A stretch of 64,000 bases of DNA, taken from Magicicada septendecula (Eukaryota > Arthropoda > Insecta > Hemiptera > Cicadidae). A program made the position numbers and the translations under genes. Location of the stretch: contig CM068369.1 of assembly GCA_034769895.1 (NCBI GenBank), positions 151,832,074-151,896,073 of the forward strand. The letters run 5' to 3'. Positions 1 to 12,200 of this stretch are shown here, piece by piece. Position 1 is the first letter of the stretch. Each line of letters opens with the position of its first letter. Below the pieces are notes generated by a model that saw nothing but the letters and a program-made list of their open reading frames with translations, was not told the DNA's origin and did not search any database.

Positions 1-312
1 TTTGTAAAATTACAATTGCTAAAGTATGGAAATGTGGAAAAACTTGAAAGGAAAGAAATTTTAAAAATTAAGTTTATGATTCATAAATGTTATTTGTTTA
101 TAGTTTTTTAAATAAATACATTGTAGCAAATTTGTACGACGCAAACACATATTTGTATTTAACTACAAATGCGTTGTAGATAAATACGTTTTTTTTATTT
201 AATATGAAATTTTGGCAAGCAACCAACCTGTAGTGAATACCGATAAGTTGTTTATAATGTGCGGGAGAGAGCAGCGTGTGTGCGTACACCCCTAGACATC
301 TTTCACTCTCAC

Positions 313-387
<75 letters not shown>

Positions 388-974
388 TTTCTGTCTGCAG
401 TTAAGCACGTGGCTTATCATATATACGAACAAGTGTGTTCTTGTGAGTAAGTCGCCAGTTTAGAGTAGCACATTTTTTTTTTGCTGTAATAACTGTGATA
501 TTATTAATTATATAAATTTTATAGAACACTATTACAACGTCGTAGTAAGATGACGTATAGGCAAACTAAAGATGCACGTTTTTTATGGCGTCTCTTGTCT
601 CCGGATTTCTACCGACTTCAGTGAGTGATATGAGTAGAATACCGTTTCAATTAAAGAGACTACAAATTAATAATTTAGATTGTTATTATTTTTATTCGAA
701 CTAATTATCCGAAACCTAACAAAGTTGTAAAAATTCGTAAAAAACCTCATCTGCTTTACACAAAGTGCAACAAGAAATTTCATAGTATCGATAAATGATA
801 TTATAAAATAACGGTCAACGGTCACGTATACGTACGATAAACGATCCAGACTAGAGAGGGAAGAGAAAAATCCGCAAAAGAAAGATCGTAAAACTTTTTT
901 AAATTTAAACACTTATACGTTTCCCCGACTTCCCAGATAAACTTCTATACTTCCGGTATTGTCTTATTTTAAAT
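1..974. other. AT-rich non-coding DNA
   Basis: Apart from the CT microsatellite at 316-384 I see no coding signal, splice-bounded exon or recognisable repeat in this stretch. Short open frames here are interrupted and have no recognisable domain. Confidence 0.6.
316..384. repeat. (TC)n dinucleotide microsatellite
   Basis: About 34 uninterrupted TC units. An open frame runs through it only because dinucleotide repeats lack stops; its Ser-Leu product is not a credible protein. Confidence 0.97.
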
Positions 975-978
975 ATAC

Positions 979-1471
979 TGCTAAGCTTGGGAAGTAAAAC
1001 GTACCGCACCGCTGAATGAATACGTGATTCCTTCTACGTACGTATATTTGAGCCTCAGAATGACGTAACGCTATGGACTAGGTCATGCGAGATGCGCCTT
1101 CCAGACGGTACTTGACCTCCCTACCGGCATCGAGGCTCGGGATCTCACTAAACGCAAGGCAGCGAAGATATAAATACTGAATTTATAAGCGGCCCGGTTC
1201 ACTTTAGACCTGGCGATATTGAAGTGCGGATCGAAGTAATTGTGGCGGTTCAGTGGGATGTAATCATTATGTTAATTAGTGCGGAAATGTAAGAAGGTGA
1301 CGTTTATTGTTGTGCGTCGTACAGATTTAACTTGAAGTATTGTATAAGATTGTCTGTGGTGATCTCTAACTGTTGTTTGTGTCTAATTAAAGTTTGTAAT
1401 TAGTGACTTCATTGGTGTCTGTTATTCTGTTTCCACTGTACAACATGACAATCCATGAGACAGTCGTAACA
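979..1471 (+). repeat. 5' LTR of the gag-only Gypsy element
   Basis: It aligns with 3025-3552 over most of its length, and both share the segment beginning GACTAGGTCATGCGAG. A TATAAATA box lies at 1169-1176, and the 3' end reads CAGTCGTAACA, matching the GTCGTAACA terminus of the other Gypsy LTRs in the window. A degenerate primer binding site, TGGTCTCGG, begins at about 1473. By eye the two LTRs agree at roughly three quarters of positions, so the insertion is old. Confidence 0.85.
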
Positions 1472-1563
1472 GTGGTCTCGGATGAAGTAGTCGGATAGGA
1501 TCTAACAGTGGAACCAGATGACACTTCGTAGAAGAGTAGTTGTGCGGTAATTGGTGGATAATA

Positions 1564-2770
1564 ATGAATATCAGACAGATGATGGAAACATTCCAAGCGC
1601 TGCTACTACAAACGTAGGAACAACAACGTTCAGGAGTCGGAAGAAGCAGAGAAATGACGGGATGAGAAACGACAATAGGAAGCAGAAAAAGCAGAAAAAC
1701 GAGAGGATGAGTGAAAGAGAAGAAGCAGAAGTATGGCAAAATCATTCTTGCTAGAGTCGGAGGTACGACAAAAAGAAGAACGTAGGCAGGAATCAGAGGA
1801 CATCAAAGTATTGATTTAAAAACAGAAAGAAATGCAAGAACATAAAGCTGCAGAGCTAGTCTATTTTGACATGAGCTGAATAAACAAGTTGCTAGATAAT
1901 CGGAGGTACAAGAATCAGGGACATTAAAAGTAACTGTCAATCTAAGATAAAATAGCTCAAGTAAAAAATCTGTCTCGAGTGCGGAAGAAGTTATGTCAAC
2001 AAAAATAACTGTAGTAGAAGAGTCGATTACCAATACTAAAAAACAAATATTAGAACTGAAGTTGAACGACTTAAAATACAACCATTATTTTCAAAAACAT
2101 TTCCAGAAGAGACAGAACCAGTGGTAACAGCAGAAAAAGTCAAAGGAAATAGGATAGAAAAAGTTACTTTGCCTGCATATGGACCAGTTAAAGTCAAGGT
2201 TTCAACATTTAATGGAAACACTTACTGGGCGACGTATCTTCAGCAATTTGAAGTCGCTGCATGTGCAAATAATTGGACGGAGAAGGAGAAAGCAGTTTTA
2301 CTCGTTCTAGCTTTAAAAGGACCTGCCACAAAGCTACTACAGAAAATGCTTCCTGATAGCCAGAACATGTATGCTAAATTGATAAAAGCTCTAGAGTTAC
2401 GGTATGGTGATAAACATTCCCGCAAAGTGTACTACGCTCAGTTGAGAGCGAGGCGACAACATTCCGGGGAAACTCTTCAAGATAACTCATCAACAGAGTA
2501 ATTGGACTATTCTGAAGCATCAAACAATTTTCGAATGAGGTTTACAATGCTGACATTTACCGGTGGTGTCGGAGACTGTAAAGTTCAGCAAGTGTTACGA
2601 ATGATGAGACACCAAAATAGATTAGAAGCTCTTTTTCACGCCCTCGAGTTTGAAGCTGCCAAGTCAGAGTTAGCAGCTGTCAGCTGCTACATTAATAAGT
2701 TTATGTCATTACATTGTAGTCATAAGATACCAGTAACATATTGCCGTTATGCTGGAGCAAGAACTAAATG
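1564..2770 (+). pseudogene. Broken gag of the Gypsy-type element
   Basis: The relic starts at ATG 1564 with MNIRQMMETFQALL, colinear with the start of the gag at 35235 (MDLSQMTEALQTLL), but a TAG follows 17 codons in. The best preserved stretch is 2121-2501, which includes the capsid-like segment WATYLQQFEVAACANNW and RYGDKHSRKVYYAQLRAR, both matching the second element. A further piece resumes at about 2530-2660 (VQQVLRMMRHQN). No CCHC zinc knuckle is visible, so the nucleocapsid end is missing. Gag would form the intracellular particle of the retrotransposon. Several stops and frameshifts make it non-functional. Confidence 0.85.
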
Positions 2771-3013
2771 ATACACGACAAAAAATTCAGAGGTTTAAGA
2801 GCGCCACAACGATTTGAACGATGGGAAAGAGACAGAAGACCAAAGCACTGCAGTCCCTACTACGATCGTCGGGGAAAGGCTCTTGTTCGTTCCTGAGTTA
2901 AAGGCAGCGCCCATGGGAGGAGTCCGGGTTGTTGATGAGAACCGAATTGACGGAAAGGCACTTACATTGTCAAAAAAGAGATCGGGAATCAATGATCTTG
3001 TCGAACAGACTTA

Positions 3014-3024
3014 AGGAGGGGCAG
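3014..3024 (+). promoter_or_regulatory. Polypurine tract of the gag-only element
   Basis: AGGAGGGGCAG lies immediately before the 3' LTR, where plus-strand DNA synthesis is primed in LTR elements. The same arrangement, preceded by a stop codon, is present before the 3' LTR at 40161. Confidence 0.75.
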
Positions 3025-3552
3025 TGCTACGCTGAGGAAATAGATAGTACCGTATCTACACCGTTTACCAAGACTGGCCAGGTATTGAAGACTCCTTGGT
3101 AGTTATGAATGAGTACGTAATGCCTTGCACATATTTTATATTTGCGCCACAGATATAAGTAACGCTCTGGACTAGGTCATGCGAGGCGCCCCTGCCAAAC
3201 GTTATTAGACCACCATACCGGCATCGACGCCCGCTATCTCAGTACACTGTAAGGCGGCGGGGATATAAATACAGTAGTAGATTTCGAACCGGCACGGTTC
3301 AATTTAGATCTAGCGATATTCAAGTGCGGTTTAGTGGAGAGCGATCATTGTGTTAATTAGGGCGGAATTGTAATAAGGTGATATTTATTGTTGTGTGTTG
3401 TTCAGATTTAACTTGCATTATTGTATAAGATTGGCTTTGTTGATTTCTAGCTGTTGTTTGTGTCTGATTAAAGTCTGTAATTAGTTACTTCAACGGTACC
3501 TGTTATCCTGTTTCCACTGTGCAACACGACGATAAGTGAGACCGTCGTAATA
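3025..3552 (+). repeat. 3' LTR of the gag-only Gypsy element
   Basis: It pairs with 979-1471 and contains a TATAAATA box at 3264-3271. It ends GTCGTAATA, one substitution from the GTCGTAACA terminus seen in the related LTRs, and is followed by the ATAC duplication. Confidence 0.85.
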
Positions 3553-4039
3553 ATACCTTTTACGTTTATTAATTTTTTACACTAATGGGATCGTATTGTT
3601 GCCTGAAAGCACGAAGCATTAGTTGCACATTTCATTATTGATGCTGATTTATGTCGTATAAGTCCCCAAAATTATTCTTTGAAAGCAAATGTTTGGCACT
3701 TTTCAAGAAAACCATCAGTCAGTGGCTGATGGTTGCGTTGGCAAAGACCTTTCAGCTAGCTTCGAGTCAGTGAAACTTACAGTATTTCTACATTGCTGTC
3801 TTAGCACCACTGGCTTCACATCCTTACTCTATTAGTTCTCAAATGTCTTTTTCCTCGTCTTCGGAAAAAGACATATTTATATAGACATATAGACATAAGT
3901 CCTCTTATGTCTATATAAATGTTGCTTGTAATTTCTTTCTCCACGAAGAAGGAAAATGTTATAAGAAAGAGAAATATGCATACGACTCGGCTACTAAAGA
4001 AATTTTTTTGATGGAAATGATACAACGACTTTAAAAATA

Positions 4040-4170
4040 TATTGCAAGTTCTTTACGTTTTCTTTAAATTATGTACAAAAACAATTTTAAAACTTGTTTT
4101 CACTGCGTAAGTTTGTAACGTATGTCGTAACTACACTTCTCGGCCAAACCGCGTTTGTAGATATTTCTGT
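4040..4170 (+). repeat. Fragment of dispersed repeat shared with 32570-32720
   Basis: The run from TAAAAATATATT through GTAACTACACTTCTC to TTTGTAGA is colinear with 32570-32700, at about 70-75% agreement by eye. No terminal inverted repeats or coding capacity could be defined, so the class is unknown. Confidence 0.6.
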
Positions 4171-4489
4171 AAAATAAAATATTCTGAATCAAAATAGTTG
4201 TGATGTTAATTCGGTCATACCAACTTAATTAATAAATAATGGTTTTATGTCATGACGTGGATAACATTCAGTGTACATCGTGTTTAAGTTGACTAAGCAC
4301 TTTTGACTGACGACAAACTTCAGGATACGTAATAACTTTGTGTTTCTTTCATGTTGTCTCTTTTACGTCACTCTCCGTTATCGATGCCATTATTCTAGTT
4401 GTGCTTATATTTGAAAGAGGACGTTATCAGTTACTAACTTAATTTATTAAAAATAATTTTTTAACAGTGATGATTAAAGTCTGTTTTTC

Positions 4490-4610
4490 AAACATGAGGG
4501 TAAGTCTCCATCGCTTTTAAATTTTAAAGATTTTTTACATTTTCTGTAGTTGTCCTAAAACCAAGGTAGAAAACTGTTCAACGGTTCCTTGTTTAAAAGA
4601 TGGCTGCTTT
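4490..4610 (+). repeat. Fragment of dispersed repeat shared with 46960-47060
   Basis: The segment around CCTAAAACCAAGG and TGTTCAACGGTT matches CCTAAAACTAAGG and AGTTCACCGGTT near 47015, with the same flanking order. It is probably an outlying part of the repeat family at 24890-25410 and 46980-47530. Confidence 0.45.
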
Positions 4611-5935
4611 ACCAATTCCGAATGTCTGGTTTCGTTCCAATCATAAAGTACTTCAGGTAGTTGTTACATAGGCGGTGTTCTTTGCAAGGTGGAGCCTACT
4701 TTCACTTTTAATATATAAAGTGTTGGGCTTGTTGCACCCTTATCAAAACGTTTTGTTAACTTTGGTGGTGTGAAAAGTGTTCGTGCGCATTGTGTCTTGT
4801 GTTGTTTTGTAACGCTTTTGCGTAAAATATAGCCTATTTTTAAAATAAATGTATTGTGTTGATACCATATAATATGCAGATGCTAAAATAAACTTCAAGA
4901 ATTACGAAAAAGAAAAACGACTTAAGACTAAGTGCCAAGGTAGACCTTAATTGCTCCAAGGTGCCTCTGTCCTTTAATTGGTCATGTTTTAGTTTGTTGG
5001 TCAAAATTCAGTTATTCATGAATACATTTTTTCCAATAAATTTAAACACTACTTGTCATAAGGTTTAGGCTAGCTCGAATTTAATATTACCAATACTGTA
5101 AAACGTCTTCTATTTCAAGGGCTCGAAGTAAAAACGTGAGTTATGCGGCAGTTTTTCAGCTTGTTCTTACAAGCAGATGTCACTAACTACAAACCAATTG
5201 CTGTCATACATGACATTACTGCAGCAACTTTTTTCCTTAGATATGGAATTTTCTGAATTTTGCCTTAAACTTAAAATGCTACCTACACACGTACTGTCCG
5301 ACACGATGAATGATAATCTTACATTGACACAAATCTAAATCTATTTCAAAACTTTTATTTGAATCATACTAAAGAGATAAAATGATAGGTGAATATATTG
5401 GGAAGTTATTATCAAGAATACATTTTACTCCATAAAAATACTTTCATGAATTTCTAGAAACACTCCTAAGTTCAACAGAGATTTTCTTATTTTTATTAAA
5501 TTTACTTTATTGGCAGCTCACTTGTCTTTATTTAATTATGGTTTTTGAAAATGGTCTACATTAGGATTAATTCGAAAAGTTGTCACTTAACAACTCCTCA
5601 AAGAGAAATAACACTCTCGAGACGGATATAGTTGAATTCACCTTAAGTATTTTTCACCCAACAGATTTATTCATTCATATTTGTTGACATCTTACTAATT
5701 TATAAATTTAATAAAATCTGCAACATTTATAAACTTTATAATAATCAAATAAAAATTATTATGTCTTAATATAAGTTATTAGTTACTGTCATCGCAAAGT
5801 CAACATTAAACTTTTAATGTTAGTGTGGCCAATGTCAAAATCATCTACTGTAGATTTATATAATTTCATAATTTTGGTAACTTAGAGTTGTCACACTAAT
5901 CGTAATTTAAAGAGAACGCGTGAGGAAAAGAGAAA

Positions 5936-6017
5936 AGAGTGAAGAAGAGAGTGAGAAGACAGAAAGACAGAGAGAAAGAGTGAAGAAGAGAGTGAGAAGA
6001 CAGAAAGACGGAGAGAA
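5936..6017 (+). repeat. 41-bp minisatellite, two copies
   Basis: Two adjacent 41-bp purine-rich units (5936-5976 and 5977-6017) differ at one base. Both begin AGAGTGAAGAAG. Confidence 0.9.
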
Positions 6018-6810
6018 AGAGAGTAATTATGAGCACTTACTACAATGTTTTACTTCATGCGCTTCCTACATATGAATAATTTATATTGTCGTTTGTACAT
6101 ACAATAGTAAAACAAGTAACATTTAAAACCCCTAACCCATAATCACAATAAATAAATAACATACAATAACTGACAGCTATTACCCTAATGTTGGCTGCAT
6201 TAATAAACAGAAAAAAAATATCTGAGTACTGCTTAAACGTAATGTAAATGCAAAGACAGTGTAATCGCAATACTCGTCATTGCACTGTGTGTTTTATAGA
6301 GTGTTACTTTTAATCCTACATTTACCACCACGTCTACACCATTACATACATCTACATCTACCACATTTACTGAAGTAATACGCTACCATTATAAATATAG
6401 TGTTACCGTTGTCTAGCCTCGTGCGTCACGCAAGGCAATATTAAGTTACTTTTTTCACTTGAATCGCTCGTACAGTATGCACAACATCGCACTCGACTCA
6501 TCGCTTATAACTACACGCCAGTAAACTAAATTTATTTATTTTAAACAAACGTCTGCGACAACTTCGCTTAACGTCTGCTTGCTATAATTACGTAAACATA
6601 TTCTGGCCACACTACATACGTCACTCTACTACAATAAATGCGGTAAAAGTGAACACGACGCATGATAATTATAATACTGGATATTATAGTCTTCCTGGCA
6701 ATGTCTTTAAAGGAGTATTCAAATTGTGTATAAAATATGATGTACTACCTTTTTTATCTTTTCAGATTTGTTACAGCAAACGTGCTTTATTAGTCTGTAA
6801 ACGTTATATT

Positions 6811-6890
6811 TGTCTTTCTTTCATTATATCTACAATCTGCTGATTTTTCGTCCTCATATCTCCTCTGATGTTCCAAGTCGCTATTTTCAT
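6811..6890 (-). pseudogene. LINE endonuclease N-terminus, inverted fragment
   Basis: Read on the minus strand from ATG 6890 the frame gives MKIATWNIRG, then a short open stretch ending near DIMKERQ, where the insertion stops. MKIATWNIRG is the hallmark start of the apurinic/apyrimidinic-like endonuclease of non-LTR retrotransposons, containing the catalytic Asn of motif WN. The upstream minus-strand sequence to about 7192 is the element's 5' leader; it matches 52180-52471 on the plus strand. Only about 25 residues remain of a domain that is normally over 200. Confidence 0.85.
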
Positions 6891-7192
6891 CTCTTTCGAA
6901 ATCCAATCTCGTGTCCGTTCTCGTTTACGAATGCCTTTATCATTAGATCTGTCCTGGTTTCCGAGGCTACTGTTGGAATTGTGAGTCTTTGATTGAGACC
7001 ACCGTATCGCGCAACCAACCCTATACCGGCTAGTTTTTTATCGACCTTCTCTGGTCTAGAACCGTCGTGTTCTGTTATAGGACCACCTCGAAGAGGGTGT
7101 GGCTCTTAACCATGCACAACGGTCTCCAGTAGGTTGAGGCTATGGTCCAAACGGCTCTATAAACCGCATATCCTACTCCTAGATGTGAAAAC

Positions 7193-7556
7193 ATCCTAAG
7201 GCAAAACCTACACTACTGTATGGTTCTGAAACTTGGGTAATAAAGAAAAAAGATGAACAAACAGCAGAAATGAAATTTCTGAGATCAGTTAAAAGCTGTA
7301 AAAGACGAGATCATATAAGAAATGAAGAGATAAGAAGTGATTTAGATATTTTTGCAGTTAATGAAAGGATTAAAGAATACATAAGAAAATGGATTCAGCG
7401 CATCAATAGAATGGAAGAGTAGAATACCGAAGATGGTGAAAGGTTACAACCCAAAAGGCAGAAGAAAATTTGGTAGACCTAAGAAAATGTAAACTGTGGA
7501 ATAGGACAGACCGCTAACCCCTAAAACCGTTAAGAATGTGATGATGATGATGATGA
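7193..7556 (+). pseudogene. LINE reverse transcriptase C-terminal fragment
   Basis: The frame reads PTLLYGSETW, EMKFLRSVKSCKRRDHIRNE, DLDIFAVNERIKEYIRKWI and later GRRKFGRPKKM. This is the familiar C-terminal region after the RT thumb in RTE-like LINEs, close to the minus-strand copy at 50602-51051. There is a TAG near 7420. It ends with a (GAT)n tail against the target duplication, as RTE-type elements often end in short repeats rather than poly(A). Confidence 0.88.
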
Positions 7557-7569
7557 TAAACGTTATATT

Positions 7570-8756
7570 ATTTAAAAAACAAGAAAAGAAGGTAGGCTTG
7601 CTCGTAAATAACAGAACTTTAATGTACGCTATATGAACGTGCTTGTGTTATACAGGAGAAACAAGTAAAAAATAGAAAAAACTAGATGATTCTGACAAGA
7701 GCAAAAATTAAACATTTTTATTCAGCCTACTTCGATTATTTAATATGTTGTGAATTTTATTTTTAACTGTGTGAAATTTTATTTGAAAATCGTATAATTA
7801 GAGAATTATTGTAACGTATGTGTGCGTGATTTAGAAGAGTGTTAATTAAAATCACTACTGCCAATTTTTCTGTCTTTCGATAATTTATTCCACTGTTTTG
7901 AGATGCCAATTCATACGATCCTCGTAACTTGAATAATTTATATCACGTAAAATTAAATTGGTCGCAATGAGTGAGTAGGTTTGTCTTGTGCAAACGGCAC
8001 ACTTTTAATATGTAACTTACTTTGAATTAAATAAAAGTCGCTTCTACACGTGAAACAAATTTTATCTCTAATTTCTAGTGACCTGTCATAATTACATCGT
8101 CGATGTCAAGAGTCCTGTACAGTAGCCTCATATTAATAATTTATTATATGAATATAATTCCAAAATCTTTTTAACAATTTATTAATAACTATAAGTATTA
8201 ATTTACGATTTTTTTAGAATTGTGTATTAAATATTTTTTACTTCATATATTATATTTTCTGATACGCACCTCTTTAGTAAAAAATACATATTCAAGTAAA
8301 TTAAATATCTTCTTATCTCTTAGTATTCACGTTATATACAGATAATTGTAATGTATTCTGATTTTTGGATTTTCATGTAGTAAAATGCTCATTAAAACTT
8401 GATTTTCTTCTTATCCTATATTTAGCATAATACACGAATCAGCCATATCTTCTGTGACAGCATTCTTCAGTTATGTGGAAAATATTTTAATTACATCCAG
8501 TTACATAAACAAATTCACTTCTTTTTTTGACTAAAGAAAAAAACCTTTATTTTATTAATTAGAAAAAAAGATAGCAGCATGAAATGTTGTGACAAAGTAG
8601 TAGCGTACGACTTAATAATCTAGGAAACTATCGAATTCTCTTTTTGTTGTACTAAGAACTCAGAAACAGTTACTGTGCTTTTAGAGTGTTTCTTTCTTTT
8701 TATGTAAAATATTCAGCCTAAATGTTTTTCATATACAATTCATATATAACCATGAC

Positions 8757-8758
<2 letters not shown>
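7570..8758. other. AT-rich non-coding DNA
   Basis: Long A/T runs and no open frame above background. I recognise nothing here. Confidence 0.6.
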
Positions 8759-8836
<78 letters not shown>

Positions 8837-8887
8837 GTGTGTGTGCGTGTGGGTGTGTGCGTGTGGGTGTGTGCGTGTGGGTGTGTT
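8759..8887. repeat. (GT)n microsatellite
   Basis: A pure GT run is followed by GTGCGTGTGG variants. Open frames on both strands (Cys-Val and His-Thr products) are repeat artefacts. Confidence 0.97.
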
Positions 8888-9042
8888 TTAAGGTTCTGGT
8901 GACAGTTATAGTTTTTTCGATGTCTCGACATCCTTCTCCCCCAACATCTTCCTCACAAGAATTACTTTTCTTTGGGTTTCACGCTTTTTATTTTATATAA
9001 GTATTTTTATTTTATGTTATTATTATTACATTATAATTATAC

Positions 9043-9209
<167 letters not shown>

Positions 9210-12200
9210 ATTCTACTACTATTATATTTATAATATAATATTCATATTTTGTATGCAACAAACCCACATACGAGAGACATCACCTAGAATATACAATGGG
9301 GCGTATTACCCCGAATAACATCCTTCAAAAGATGCTAAAAAGCAGGAAAACTGGACTGGAATGGTACTTTTCATCGAGAAGATCCTACAAAAGAAGAATC
9401 GAACTGATCCAGCCACAGCTATTCTTTAAATAACATTTATCAAGAGTCGTGAAAGCTAAGTAGGCAAGCAAGTAGCAACACCGTGAAATATTATGGTAAC
9501 TTAGTACCGCCGTGATTCTTGCTAGGACAAAGAAGTAAGTGTTTCAGTAGGTGTAATACCACACACCGGAACGCACGATGTTTCCTGATGGTGCGTAATT
9601 TCCCCCTTTCGCGGAAAAATTATATATATATATATATATATTGTATTGCTGTAAATTCTTACAATACATAAAGCTTGTCAAAATAAATGAAAATTGTAAA
9701 GTTTGTAACAAGGTTAGGTTAGAGAGAGGCACGAAGGCTTTCAGCCATATTGTAGTGGGAGAAATGTCAAATTATAATAGAATTGTAAAGTATGCTAAAT
9801 GATTTAAACTAAAAATTAATATATAATATTACGTAAGGTATGTGAAAATCTGGAAATAATTAACCTAAAATTGTTTATGTAGTAATGCATACAAGGAAAC
9901 TCAAACATAATCTATACAATGTTTTGTAAGCAACAGAAATTAAAATCAAAGATAGGCATGATCAAGGAACCTACAAATGTAGGAGTATACAAAATAATCT
10001 AATATACGTGTTTCGCATAGGTACGTGTTTTGTATGCGTTTGCTACTTTTTGTTAAGTTTAAATTTCTTAACGCAGCTTCATTGCTCCTCATTTGTATCC
10101 AACGAGATCACCTTCAAGGAATGTCATCAACTAATACAAATTTCTATGTTTACGTTTTACAGCCGTACAACAATGGGGAGTAAAGAATATATCCGATTTG
10201 AATTTTAAATGTTACAACAACACGCCTCATTTGGGTCTAAGCAAAACTCACACACACGCAGTACAAAAAATTCATCACGTGTTCCACATGTGAAACTATA
10301 GATCATAATCTCGGGTATGTCGTTTAAAACAACGTAAAAATATCGTAACAACTTATTAGTGAAAAAGTGTCTTACTTTATTCATTTATAAAAGCCACACA
10401 CGTACGATTCATTCAACTGTGTAAGAATGATATCATAACTAGGTCAGCGTTCTTCAGTCATGTATTGTTGTAGCTGACAGTAGAAGTACGATGATATACA
10501 ATGACATATACTGTGCAGTGACATAAGGAGGAGGACGTACAGGAGCACATAAGGTGGACATATATTGTATAAGGAGGGCAGACGTACACTGTATCCTCCA
10601 CTATGTGACACTTCCTCCCACTACCCAGCTTTTAATTAACAGATCTGAATTCTTACGTACATAAATACTTCCCCACGACTCTCAGAAAGCACATGCTCAG
10701 ACAAGAATAAGGATACAAGGTTAAATATTCTTCTATATATCGCCTTTGTATAAACATTTTTGTTTCTCATCAAGTAAACGAATGGTGTAGAAAGTTATTT
10801 TAACTAATAACTAACGTCACACAACCGGCCGAGTGGCTGGAAATTACGACCCATAATAATGCAGGGAACAAAAGGGACGTAAATGTCAAGTTGAAAAGTA
10901 GCTGTAGGTTTGCAGTAAAACGGATGTACGAGTAATTAGTCAAGATAAGCATGCAGAACATTGAAGAACAACCTGTATGTCATAAATCACTTTACAACAG
11001 CGACAGCAGTTAAACTAACATTTTATATCCCACAGCCACACCCAGAGCAGGCCAACACGCACGCATACTAGTATAAGGCTACATAGTTCCGTAGTATTGA
11101 CTTCTCGGCAATCGTATGACACGTCAAACTTAGCTAAAATCTTGTAGTCTCTAAAATATTCATAAGAAAATTATATAATTCTCGGAAATCTCAGTACATG
11201 CTTTTTCAATTTTTGAAATCAGGCATGCCTGGCGCTACGGTTATTTATGCGTGAATATACCTTCTTTGTGGTTTTGTTCGCGTTCCTGTTCTGGACTACT
11301 TATTTACATTCCGCCAATAGAGTTCCATCTGTGCCATGTTCCTGTCGAGATATTTTTCAGGCATCCTTAGAATTACCATTACTTTCATTTTGTGTCAGAT
11401 ACAACTCTACAAATTTTTCTTCAGTGTCCACGCCTAACTTCTTACCTGTGAATCCTGTGTAAGTGCTTCCATTTTTGTTATTTCCATTTTTCCCTTTTCT
11501 TCCTGTTCGCTCTTTCCTATTTGAAACTCTCATTACCCTATTTGTTCTTTCCATTTGCCGTATGGAGTATATCACCATCATCATTATCAACACGATGTCA
11601 AGGATACGCGGTATCGCTACGACCAGACGCTTCTAAAGTCTGCTGCTCTTTTTATTTAACGTCTCCAAATGTATTTTCCTAAGTATTCTCCATCCTCCTT
11701 TTCAAAAAAGTCACTTTTTTATGACCTGTCTTATAAACTTAATCTTTCTAAACTCAGTTTCTTGTAGCAACTAATTTTTCTCGTTTACAACCTTTAACCA
11801 GTGGTGGACAAATTGGGCCCGTCCATCCCATTCAACAGGGGGATCGTATTAGTTCCAATAAAGTTTCAATAGAATTCTTATAATTATATACATATAATTT
11901 GTAGGAGTTCAATGTTTATTACCAATTCTATCTTAACATTAGTATTCTTTACGTAAACTTGTGGTTTAATTTACATTAATGAGCTCATTTACTATCATCT
12001 GTTTTTTCGTTGAAGAATTTTTCCATCTTTTCATTTTATATCCTATCTGACGCTAACCTTCTTCAAAGGCAGGCTTTTAAATATAGTATAAGTGATTCCC
12101 ATTTTCTCTACTCAAGGTAAAACTAGAAAACATATTTTCTCTAACACTTACATTTTACAACTAGGTCCACTTGAAGAAAACAGGATAGCAGTGATTATAT

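Larger units (their letters stand above)
979..3552 (+). mobile_element. Gag-only Ty3/Gypsy-type LTR retrotransposon, internally deleted
   Basis: Two diverged direct repeats (979-1471 and 3025-3552) bound an internal region that contains a gag relic and then runs straight to a polypurine tract, with no protease, reverse transcriptase or integrase. The element is flanked by a 4-bp target site duplication, ATAC, at 975-978 and 3553-3556, as expected for Ty3/Gypsy insertions. Its gag and LTRs resemble those of the complete element at 34588-40702 closely enough to belong to the same lineage, but it is a different, older family. It is a non-autonomous or deletion derivative; movement would have needed proteins from a full relative. 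Confidence 0.88.
3557..6797. other. Non-coding DNA with dispersed-repeat fragments
   Basis: No gene is recognisable. Pieces at 4040-4170 and 4490-4610 recur elsewhere in the window, and a minisatellite lies at 5936-6017; these are listed separately. The rest is AT-rich sequence in which I see nothing. Confidence 0.55.
6811..7556 (+). mobile_element. 5'-inverted RTE-like LINE insertion with 13-bp TSD
   Basis: A perfect 13-bp duplication, TAAACGTTATATT, at 6798-6810 and 7557-7569 delimits the insertion. The right half (7193-7556) is the sense 3' end of a LINE: the C-terminal part of reverse transcriptase with LLYGSETWVIKKKDEQ and a (GAT)n tail. The left half (6811-7192) is the 5' end of the same LINE in opposite orientation, including the start of its endonuclease. 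This is the structure expected from twin priming during target-primed reverse transcription. The two halves meet at about 7193. Confidence 0.9.

Noticed and set aside
11540..11640. Palindromic-looking segment near CACCATCATCATTATCAACACG as a LINE tail
   Set aside because: Only a few CAT triplets; no RT sequence or target duplication next to it.
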